Positions 1 through 5,399 of a DNA stretch of 5,399 nt are shown in pieces. The stretch comes from an uncultured Corynebacterium sp. (GTDB lineage Bacteria; Actinomycetota; Actinomycetes; Mycobacteriales; Mycobacteriaceae). The translations under genes were made by a program, and so were the position numbers. The notes under the pieces were generated by a model. It worked only from the letters and a program-made list of their open reading frames with translations, was not told the origin of the DNA and ran no database searches. The DNA is taken from the NCBI GenBank assembly GCA_945631445.1, contig CALZCR010000145.1, forward strand, positions 1 to 5,399, given 5' to 3'. The number at the start of each line of letters is the position of its first letter. Within the stretch, counting starts at the first letter, position 1.

Positions 1-285
1 CTGGCGGAGAGCCTGGATGAGCTGCTGCTGCAAGAGGCCGGGGTCTCCGACTGGGAGGAGGCCACCGAGGGATGGGCGCGCGACGTGGTGGGCACCGACG
101 TCAACGGCGGCACCTTGCTGGTGCACACCACCTTCGACGTCAACGACGGCGCCGCGGCGGCCGACGCCGAGATCATCGGCGGCGAGGTCGTGCAGATCGT
201 CAGCGGCGAGCCGACCGAAGGTGACGTGGGCAAGGTGACCGTCACCTACTCCGAAGGACGCGGCGCCTACACCCAGCAGCTGTAG
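1..285 (+). CDS. 3' end of hypothetical protein (partial, start outside window)
   Basis: The last 94 codons of a gene whose start lies left of the window, read in the frame of base 1 and ending in TAG. I do not recognise the family. The visible part is acidic, with a likely helical stretch at the beginning (SLDELLLQEAG, then a DWEEATEGWARD segment). After that come alternating hydrophobic and polar residues (TLLVHTTFDVND, EIIGGEVVQIVSGEP, KVTVTYSEG) typical of beta strands, so the tail is probably a small alpha/beta or beta-sandwich domain. No membrane segment or cysteine is present in this part, so location cannot be judged. GC-rich third positions match the neighbouring genes, and a hairpin terminator follows 15 nt after the stop, which supports a real gene end. 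Function is unknown. Confidence 0.75.
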   Translation: MAESLDELLLQEAGVSDWEEATEGWARDVVGTDVNGGTLLVHTTFDVNDGAAAADAEIIGGEVVQIVSGEPTEGDVGKVTVTYSEGRGAYTQQL

Positions 286-300
286 GAAAGCTCCCCCGAC

Positions 301-343
301 GCCCAGGCCAGCATCTCGTTCTGGCCTGGGCCTCGTCGTTTCT
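301..343 (+). terminator. Intrinsic terminator after the left-edge gene
   Basis: A perfect 11-bp inverted repeat (301-311 against 321-331, arm GCCCAGGCCAG) encloses a 9-nt loop and is followed by a moderately T-rich tail (CTCGTCGTTTCT). It starts 15 nt after the stop of the upstream gene. The stem is very stable but the U tract is interrupted, as is common in high-GC actinobacteria. It separates the left-edge gene from the hotdog gene. Confidence 0.75.
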
Positions 344-398
344 GGGCACAGGCTCATCTCACTGTGCGGGCGCCTCTCCGGGGCCTGGCTCACCGTGC

Positions 399-427
399 AT
401 TCCACCAGGGAACGGGGTTGTTATTCT
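399..427 (+). promoter_or_regulatory. Possible weak promoter of the hotdog gene
   Basis: TATTCT at 422-427 resembles an actinobacterial -10 hexamer. A poor -35 candidate (ATTCCA, 399-404) sits 17 nt upstream. It would give a leader of roughly 30 nt before the GTG at 467. The gene lies behind a terminator and so should have its own promoter somewhere in 344-450. The hexamers themselves are weak evidence. Confidence 0.25.
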
Positions 428-453
428 TGAGCGATTCACCTTCCCCGCCCTTT

Positions 454-459
454 GAGGAG
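454..459 (+). promoter_or_regulatory. Ribosome binding site deciding the GTG start at 467
   Basis: GAGGAG lies 7 nt before the GTG at 467, an ideal Shine-Dalgarno position. The longer reading from TTG at 452 would place this motif inside the coding sequence and leaves no purine-rich site at the right distance upstream, so the GTG is preferred. Confidence 0.75.
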
Positions 460-466
460 CCCCCGC

Positions 467-1303
467 GTGTCTCAGCTACTGCCCGTCAGCCCGGTCCCGT
501 ACTACTCCGGAGCGGCGGAAGCGGCCTTCGGCCTGGAGCCGGCCGTGGTCACCGGCAACACCGTCACCTCTGCCATGCAGGTGGGCGACTGGGCGCGCAG
601 CGCGGACGGTTCCGCGGTGCATCCGGGGGCTGCCGGGGTGCTTATCGACGTCGTCACGGCCTACGCCGCGCTCACCGCGCGTGGTGCGGGCCAGTGGGCG
701 GTGACTTCCGAGATCACCGTGGATTTTCACGACCCCATCCCGGCCGGTGTCACGCGTGTGCTCGGCGCCGCCACCGCCGATCACGCCACCGCCGGTTGGG
801 GGCATAGCAGCGGCACGCTGCGCGACGAAGACGGCACATTGCTGGCCACGCTGGGGCAACGGATGCGGTATTTCTCGGGCGATGATTCCCCGCACCACCA
901 AGATCCCCACCCGGCGCAAGTCCCCTCGTGGCTGAACTCCCTGGATGAGCGGCTGGAACTGCTGTCCCAAGACGGTCCCCGCACGGAGTTTCGCCTGGCG
1001 CACGATCCGGGGATGCGCAACGCGTTGGGCAGCCTGCACGGCGGGGTCAGCCTGTGTTTCGCGGAACTGGCGGCACGGAAAGGCTGGGAGGCCTCCCCGG
1101 ACTTCCCGGGCGAGCCCTTCCGCACCTCTTCCCTGCAGGTGTCGTACCTGCGCCCGGGCGGGTTGGACGATGACTTCCACCTGACCGTGGAGATCATCCA
1201 CGCGTCCCGTTCCATGGTGATCGCGGAGGTGAGGAACCGCGACGCCGCCGGCGAGCTTTTGACCTTCGCGGTGGCCACCCTGCACCGGGTGGCCACGATG
1301 TAG
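467..1303 (+). CDS. Tandem double-hotdog PaaI-like acyl-CoA thioesterase family protein
   Basis: A 278-residue protein when started at GTG 467, where a GAGGAG ribosome binding site fits; an in-frame TTG at 452 would add five residues. It looks like two fused hotdog domains. The first (about residues 28-137) carries HPGAAGVLID (52-61), and the second (about 165-276) carries NALGSLHGGVSLCFAE (185-200). These match the central-helix signature of PaaI/4HBT thioesterases, where an Asp nine residues after the His is usually catalytic. Here that position is D61 in the first half and E200 in the second. The segments SEITVDFHDPIPAG (81-94) and SSLQVSYLRP (221-230) match the following strand of each unit. 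A Pro/His-rich linker (about 139-153) joins the halves. There is no signal peptide or membrane segment, so a cytosolic enzyme acting on acyl-CoA or a similar thioester is inferred; the substrate is unknown. It converges on emb and is probably transcribed alone. The fold assignment is fairly secure, but activity is not shown by sequence alone. Confidence 0.85.
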   Translation: MSQLLPVSPVPYYSGAAEAAFGLEPAVVTGNTVTSAMQVGDWARSADGSAVHPGAAGVLIDVVTAYAALTARGAGQWAVTSEITVDFHDPIPAGVTRVLGAATADHATAGWGHSSGTLRDEDGTLLATLGQRMRYFSGDDSPHHQDPHPAQVPSWLNSLDERLELLSQDGPRTEFRLAHDPGMRNALGSLHGGVSLCFAELAARKGWEASPDFPGEPFRTSSLQVSYLRPGGLDDDFHLTVEIIHASRSMVIAEVRNRDAAGELLTFAVATLHRVATM

Positions 1304-1315
1304 GTGGATCACGAT

Positions 1316-1361
1316 AAAGACGACGAAACCCCGGCCCATGCGTCACCGCATGAGCCGGGGT
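1316..1361 (-). terminator. Intrinsic terminator of emb, between convergent genes
   Basis: A long hairpin lies between the convergent stops. The outer stem is 8 bp (1328-1335 against 1354-1361, ACCCCGGC/GCCGGGGT). One C-A mismatch (1336/1353) follows, then an inner 6-bp stem (1337-1342 against 1347-1352, CATGCG/CGCATG) and a TCAC loop (1343-1346). Read on the minus strand it starts 14 nt after the emb stop and is followed by TTTCGTCGTCTTT, a T-rich tail. On the plus strand no T tract follows, so termination of the hotdog gene here would be weaker or would need other factors. Confidence 0.8.
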
Positions 1362-1375
1362 CACCGCGCAGAGGA

Positions 1376-4300
1376 TTAGTCGCGGATCTTCATGTCCGAT
1401 TCGTGCCACAGTCCGGAACGCACGATCTCCTCGGTGTCGATCTCCGCGACGTCCGGGGTCTCGCCCTCGGAGTTGCCGCGCAGCTGGTACATCGAGATCG
1501 AACCCCAGTCACGGTGCCAGTCGTTGCGGGTGTAGCTAGGCAGCTCGTAGGAGGTGTTCACGGCCTCGGTGGTGGCCAGCGCGCCGCCGCCGTGGAAGTC
1601 CATGAACCCGCTCAGCGAGGACTTGCCCGGGTGGTCCGGGGAGACCCGGTATTCGGGGATCTCGGAGACGCCGGCGTAGTGGTCGAAGGGACGCTGGCAG
1701 GGGAACTGCAGCGCCACCGACCAGTCCAGCAGCGCCGGGGTTTCCTCGCCCACCCGCTCGGACATCTGCGCCAACTCCGGCACGCGCGGCGGGGTAAACG
1801 CCACCCAGTCGTCCGGGGCCAGGCTGGTGTCCTCGGCGACGATGCGCACCGCGTCGGCCTCCTCCGGCAGCTCCTCGAGCGGCAGACGCAGGTTGCGCCA
1901 CGTCGGGGCCGGCCCGATGTCCATCATCTCCTGCTCGCCGAGCAGCTCCACGGAGCCGTCGTCGTCCGTGCGCCCGTATTCGAGCAGGAGCGTTTCACCG
2001 GGCTGCTGCACGCCGTTGATGTCGTGGTGCGCGATGCGCCCCGCCGCAGAGACCACCAGCAGGGGAGTGTCCTCGGTGGCCTCAGGGAGTTCGTACCAGG
2101 CGGTGGTCACATCGACGGCGCGCAGGTCATCGTCTTCCTGATAGGAGCCGAGCACCGGGACCTGCGTGTAGTCCAGGTTGAACGGCAGTTGCGCGACGGC
2201 GCCGTTGACGCCGACGGTGGCGCGGGTGCCGCCGGTGGTGTCGGCGCTGGCCTCGTCTTCGGCGCTTTCTTCGCCGGCGGCCGCCTCCTCCTCGGCGGTC
2301 TCCGCAGTATCCGCCGTACCTGCAGTGGCGTCGTCGTCCGTGGCGTCGTCGTCGCCGCCGGTCTGGCCGGCGACGGTGCCGGATTCCCCGCCCTCGCCGC
2401 CGATGGCGCCGACGTTGGCGGCCACGCTGTCCTCCGCGACGATGGAATCCGGGATCCCGCGCGGGTGGAAGCCGTTGTTCTCGCCGACCTCCAGCGACTC
2501 GCCCAAGGACACGTCGCCGACCGGGGTGAGGAAGGAATCGTTGGTGTCGGTCTCCACCATGGCCTCATTGGCCAGACTGCAGGTGTTCCCGCCCAGGGTG
2601 CGCACGTTGCCCAGGCCCACGGTATAGGCCGGGTACTGGTCGATGAACGCCTTGGTGAACGACAGCAGCGAGGACGCCACGATGAAGATCGAGGCCATCG
2701 CGATCGGCGCGGACGCCACGCGGTTGAGCCGGGTCGGCGGCAAGGCGTGGGACTGCTTGAACTCACCCAACGTGCCGGCCTCGCGGGCCTTTTCCTTGCG
2801 GTAGTCATAACGCAGGGACTGCACCAGGCCGATCGCCACCACCAGCAGCGCCAGCGCCAAAAACACCGAGGAGAACTCCAGGCCCCGGAACTGCGGGGTC
2901 TTGTCCCACCACGGCACCCCGAAGGAGGAGACGTACCACCAGGCGTTCAACCCGGCGAAAGTAAACGCCATCAACCCCAGCACAGCGGCCCAGGTAAAGG
3001 TCCGCGCCCGCGGCGACTTCAACACGACATGGCTGAGCACCACGCCCGCCAACGCCCCGAGTGCACCCGCCAGACCGGCGTAGATGCCGAAGTGGTGCGT
3101 CCACTTCGTGGGCGTGAACATCAGGAAGAACACCGACAGGCCCAGGATGACCAGCAGGCGCACCGTCGGGCCCTTCGCCGCCCCCGGCACCCCGTTGTGG
3201 CGCGCCAAGGCATAGAGCACGAGCACCACGGAGACGATCATGACGATCATCGCGAAACGACGCGTCAACGACCCGTCCACGGTCTGCTCGAGCAAGGTGG
3301 AATACCGCACGTACTCCGAGTACCACTCCAGGGCCGGGCCGATCTCCCCGCGCACGCGCGTGGACTCCAGCACCGCGCGCAGCGTCTGGTCGCCGAACAC
3401 CGCCACCAAAATGGCGGTGCCCGCCGCCAAGAACGGAGCGATCATCGCCAAGACGGAATGCCACCTCGGCCCCTCATACAGGCGCAGGCGACGGTTCAAG
3501 ATGCGCAACAAGTACGGCAGCGCCACCAAGAACGCGCCCACCGCGAGCAACCCGGTCGGCCCGGCCGACAGACCGAGCGTGGCCACGATCGTGCCGATCG
3601 CCGCCGGGAACAACCGGGAGGTGGCGATGGAACGCTCGAACAACGCCCACGCCAACAGCACGGCGAGAGCGACCACCGGCTCCGGGCGGGTGCCGTTGTT
3701 GTACGGCAACCAGAACGCCAAAAACACGAACGCCGCGGTCCAGTGCGTGACGCGCCGGGCGGCGATCTCGGCGCCGAAGCGCGGGATGATCTCCCGCGAC
3801 AGCAGCAGCCAGATCAGCACCGCGGCGATCAGCGACGGCAGGCGGATCCACGCGGAGGCGGCCGTGAACTGGCTCAACAGGCCCAGCAGGTCGTAGTACG
3901 GGGAGCCGAAGGGGGATTCGGGCACGCCGTACCAGCGGTAGTAGTTGGCCAGGTAACCCGAGTTCTCGGAGACGCGCGCCATCGTGGTGATGAAACCGTC
4001 ATCGGAGGTGTTGGCGCCGAAGAGGTACCAGAAGCCCAGGATGCCCAGCACGAGCGCGTCCAGCGGTTTGAAGCTGCGCCAGTGGCGGTGGAAGAAGGGG
4101 ATCTGCTTGCCGTCCGTGCGGTCCAGGCGCCACAGCGACCATAGGGCCACCAGGGTCAGCAGGACCCCGCCCCACATGGCCAGCACCTTCAGGGTGGTGG
4201 GCGTGGTGGTGAAACGCGAGTTGATCTCCACGTCGACGCTCAAGCCGGCCTCGTCGAGGGCGGCGAGGTTGTCCGGGGTGTCGTCGATCTCGGAGTAGAT

Positions 4301-4828
4301 TCCGGTGACCTGCGGGCGCAGGTCCTCGTCCCCGGATTCGGAGTAGGCGGTGCCCGGGACGGAGACCTCGGTGCCGTCGCCGGTGACGCTGACTTCCAGC
4401 ACGGCGTCGTCGTCGAGCTCGGCGACCTCCTCGGGGGTGAGCGCGAAGATGACCTCGGAGAGGCTGGCCACATCTAAGCCGTCGCCGCCGCGGATGAACA
4501 GGCCGCGGCCGGTGGCGTCGGGGCTGCCCGCCGGCACGGTGCCGACGAGCAGGTCCTGGCCCTCGCGCAGCATCTCCAGCGCCGTAATGGGCACGGTGGC
4601 TTCGAATTCCTCCGGCGCCACGGAGATCAGCGGCGCGTTGACGGAGTTCAGCGAATCGTTCTGCGGCCAGGTGACCGAGGACTGCGTCTGGTTGACGGGC
4701 AGAAACGGCGTGGCCAGAAACAGCAGGAAGGCGAGGATCCCGGAGATGATCGCGAGATTCTTCAGCCACCCTGGTGCGGGGTGGGGCGCTTCGTCGGTGA
4801 CCGGGCGCTCAGAGACAACAGTAGACAC
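1376..4828 (-). CDS. emb: Arabinofuranosyltransferase Emb (GT-C fold, family GT53)
   Basis: A 1150-residue membrane glycosyltransferase that extends arabinan with alpha-1,5-arabinofuranosyl units from decaprenylphosphoryl-arabinose on the outer side of the membrane; the family is the ethambutol target. TM1 is at 24-45, followed by an extracytoplasmic beta-rich domain (about 46-212) and TM2 (214-234). About 13 further membrane segments run to 706-724, giving the roughly 15 of mycobacterial EmbC. The GT-C acidic pair is D276-D277 in NTSDDGF, at the start of the first large outer loop. RVSENSGYLANYYRW, LPYNNGTRPEP (374-384), STRVRGEIGP (489-498), TVDGSLTRRF (516-525) and FTPTKWTHHFG (571-581) are near-identical to remembered mycobacterial Emb sequences. 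The C-terminal domain (about 730-1150) is the carbohydrate-binding Arabino_trans_C region and contains the only two cysteines (C750, C1044). An acidic low-complexity stretch at 821-867 is unusual. Start: GTG with AGGA 9 nt upstream. It lies 36 nt behind aftA and probably shares its transcript. A single-emb arrangement fits Corynebacterium. Confidence 0.96.
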   Translation of the reverse strand: MSTVVSERPVTDEAPHPAPGWLKNLAIISGILAFLLFLATPFLPVNQTQSSVTWPQNDSLNSVNAPLISVAPEEFEATVPITALEMLREGQDLLVGTVPAGSPDATGRGLFIRGGDGLDVASLSEVIFALTPEEVAELDDDAVLEVSVTGDGTEVSVPGTAYSESGDEDLRPQVTGIYSEIDDTPDNLAALDEAGLSVDVEINSRFTTTPTTLKVLAMWGGVLLTLVALWSLWRLDRTDGKQIPFFHRHWRSFKPLDALVLGILGFWYLFGANTSDDGFITTMARVSENSGYLANYYRWYGVPESPFGSPYYDLLGLLSQFTAASAWIRLPSLIAAVLIWLLLSREIIPRFGAEIAARRVTHWTAAFVFLAFWLPYNNGTRPEPVVALAVLLAWALFERSIATSRLFPAAIGTIVATLGLSAGPTGLLAVGAFLVALPYLLRILNRRLRLYEGPRWHSVLAMIAPFLAAGTAILVAVFGDQTLRAVLESTRVRGEIGPALEWYSEYVRYSTLLEQTVDGSLTRRFAMIVMIVSVVLVLYALARHNGVPGAAKGPTVRLLVILGLSVFFLMFTPTKWTHHFGIYAGLAGALGALAGVVLSHVVLKSPRARTFTWAAVLGLMAFTFAGLNAWWYVSSFGVPWWDKTPQFRGLEFSSVFLALALLVVAIGLVQSLRYDYRKEKAREAGTLGEFKQSHALPPTRLNRVASAPIAMASIFIVASSLLSFTKAFIDQYPAYTVGLGNVRTLGGNTCSLANEAMVETDTNDSFLTPVGDVSLGESLEVGENNGFHPRGIPDSIVAEDSVAANVGAIGGEGGESGTVAGQTGGDDDATDDDATAGTADTAETAEEEAAAGEESAEDEASADTTGGTRATVGVNGAVAQLPFNLDYTQVPVLGSYQEDDDLRAVDVTTAWYELPEATEDTPLLVVSAAGRIAHHDINGVQQPGETLLLEYGRTDDDGSVELLGEQEMMDIGPAPTWRNLRLPLEELPEEADAVRIVAEDTSLAPDDWVAFTPPRVPELAQMSERVGEETPALLDWSVALQFPCQRPFDHYAGVSEIPEYRVSPDHPGKSSLSGFMDFHGGGALATTEAVNTSYELPSYTRNDWHRDWGSISMYQLRGNSEGETPDVAEIDTEEIVRSGLWHESDMKIRD
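2325..2354 (-). repeat. Two-copy 15-bp tandem repeat inside emb
   Basis: Two adjacent 15-bp units (2325-2339 and 2340-2354, GTGGCGTCGTCGTC plus C or G) differ only at the last base. Read as emb they encode DDDAT twice (residues 826-835). The repeat forms part of the acidic low-complexity stretch and keeps the reading frame, so unit gain or loss would lengthen or shorten the loop without a frameshift. Confidence 0.8.
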
Positions 4829-4837
4829 GTGTGCAGA

Positions 4838-4841
4838 TCCT
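4838..4841 (-). promoter_or_regulatory. Ribosome binding site of emb
   Basis: AGGA on the minus strand, 9 nt before the GTG at 4828. It lies in the 36-nt gap between the aftA stop and emb. This gap is too short for a well-separated promoter and shows no convincing -35/-10 pair. Confidence 0.55.
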
Positions 4842-4864
4842 AGTTCACGGCAGGGGCCATGCCC

Positions 4865-5399
4865 TTAGCCATTGCGGGTGACGACGACGAATGGACCGAT
4901 TTGGGCGGTGGCCCACAGGGATTCGTCAGCGAAGGAGGCGGGGTTGAAAAACAGGGCGTCGTAACGCACGTTCGGCTGGTTGGGGAACAGGTCGTGAGCC
5001 AGGTGCGTCTTCCAGCCCTCGGGGTCGTCCTCGTCGATCTCGTCGAGCTCGCCGCGGAAGAGGAACACGTCCGGGGCCCGCCACGGGGCCTCGTCCAGTG
5101 CGGCGGCGAAGTCCGCCGGGTCTTCCAGCTCGTCCCAGGACTGCAGGCCCCACTCCAAGATGACGTCGTTGCGGGCGTTGAAGGTGCCCAGCGGGTTGGC
5201 GTAGTGCGAGGTAAAGGCGTTGAAGCCGTAGTAGGGGTGGATGGCCAGGAAGCGGTTTTCGTCGGTGAGCACCACCGTGTCGGTCGGTTCATGCCCGTGG
5301 GAGCTGATTTCTTCGACGACGTCCGCGTAGTGGCTGGCGGCGTCGGGCGGGAAGCGGTCGGCGCGGTCGCCGTAGCCGTCGGTGTCGGTGTAGGCGTGG
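4865..5399 (-). CDS. aftA: Galactan arabinofuranosyltransferase AftA, C-terminal part (partial)
   Basis: The last 177 codons of a gene entering from the right edge and ending in TAA; the start is outside the window. The fragment opens with HAYTDTDGYGDRADRFPPDA, a motif I associate with the C-terminal domain of AftA, and continues with LTDENRFLAIHPYYGFNAFTSHYANPLG. It has no membrane segments, consistent with the soluble extracytoplasmic C-terminal domain that follows the membrane-embedded GT-C part of AftA. The fragment is roughly a quarter of the expected length of over 600 residues. AftA primes arabinogalactan by transferring the first arabinofuranosyl residues from decaprenylphosphoryl-arabinose to galactan, and Emb then extends the chain. 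The position directly upstream of emb on the same strand matches the conserved aftA-emb order of Mycobacterium and Corynebacterium and strongly supports the call. A downstream in-frame GTG at 5275 is internal and not the start. Confidence 0.9.
   Translation of the reverse strand, partial: HAYTDTDGYGDRADRFPPDAASHYADVVEEISSHGHEPTDTVVLTDENRFLAIHPYYGFNAFTSHYANPLGTFNARNDVILEWGLQSWDELEDPADFAAALDEAPWRAPDVFLFRGELDEIDEDDPEGWKTHLAHDLFPNQPNVRYDALFFNPASFADESLWATAQIGPFVVVTRNG

Noticed and set aside
452..466. TTG start at 452 for the hotdog gene
   Set aside because: It would place the GAGGAG ribosome binding site inside the gene. The GTG at 467 has that site at 7-nt spacing, so the five extra residues are unlikely.
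364..807. Plus-strand reading frame overlapping the start of the hotdog gene
   Set aside because: It is out of frame with the recognisable protein, rich in Arg/Gly/His, and has no ribosome binding site. It is a shadow frame.
476..1339. Open reading frame of 287 codons on the minus strand, antisense to the hotdog gene
   Set aside because: It has an Arg/Gly/His-rich composition with no domain, and starts inside the convergent intergenic hairpin region. The plus-strand reading has clear hotdog motifs and a ribosome binding site.
2220..2420. Acidic repetitive stretch considered as a frameshift, insertion element or horizontally acquired fragment
   Set aside because: The reading frame is continuous, base composition matches the surroundings, and homologous sequence resumes directly on both sides. 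There are no terminal inverted repeats or target duplications. It reads as an in-frame loop expansion.
2178..2627. Plus-strand reading frame, Ser/Ala/Pro-rich, resembling a secreted low-complexity protein
   Set aside because: It is the antisense reading of the repetitive acidic part of emb. The Ser/Ala/Val runs come directly from GTC/GCC-type repeats that encode Asp/Ala/Thr/Glu in the real gene.
1304..4144. Open reading frame of 946 codons on the plus strand, antisense to emb
   Set aside because: It lies entirely inside or beside the unmistakable emb gene. Its translation is an Arg/Gln/His/Gly-rich, low-complexity product with no recognisable domain. High-GC codon usage in emb suppresses stops on the opposite strand, which explains the length. 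No ribosome binding site or promoter was seen.

Overview
The window is high-GC chromosomal DNA from an actinobacterium of the mycolic-acid group (Mycobacteriales). A Corynebacterium is most likely. The key evidence is a complete Emb-type arabinofuranosyltransferase lying directly downstream of aftA on the minus strand. This is the cell-wall arabinogalactan order known from Mycobacterium (dprE1-dprE2-aftA-embC) and from Corynebacterium glutamicum, which has a single emb. No second emb gene is visible downstream: the region after emb is a terminator and a convergent thioesterase-like gene, as expected for a corynebacterial single-Emb locus. The species cannot be named from the sequence alone.

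Layout. Positions 1-285 (+) hold the 3' end of an unrecognised, acidic, probably soluble protein. A GC-rich hairpin terminator (301-343) follows. A short intergenic region then leads to a complete gene (467-1303, +) for a tandem double-hotdog protein of the PaaI/4HBT thioesterase type. Its start is best placed at a GTG behind a clear ribosome binding site, not at the upstream TTG. Positions 1304-1375 lie between convergent genes and hold a long hairpin that terminates emb on the minus strand. Positions 1376-4828 (-) are emb (1150 aa). After a 36-nt gap, 4865-5399 (-) is the 3' end of aftA, which runs off the right edge.

How the genes work together. AftA adds the first arabinofuranosyl residue(s) to the galactan of arabinogalactan, and Emb extends the arabinan with alpha-1,5-linked units. 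Both use decaprenylphosphoryl-arabinose on the outer face of the membrane. They are most likely co-transcribed from a promoter outside the window. The thioesterase-like gene is on the opposite strand and nothing in the sequence ties it to arabinan synthesis.

The region looks like ordinary conserved core genome. I found no mobile element, CRISPR array, RNA gene or clearly new system. The points most worth a second look are an acidic, low-complexity insertion in the extracytoplasmic C-terminal part of Emb, and the asymmetric putative active sites of the double-hotdog protein.
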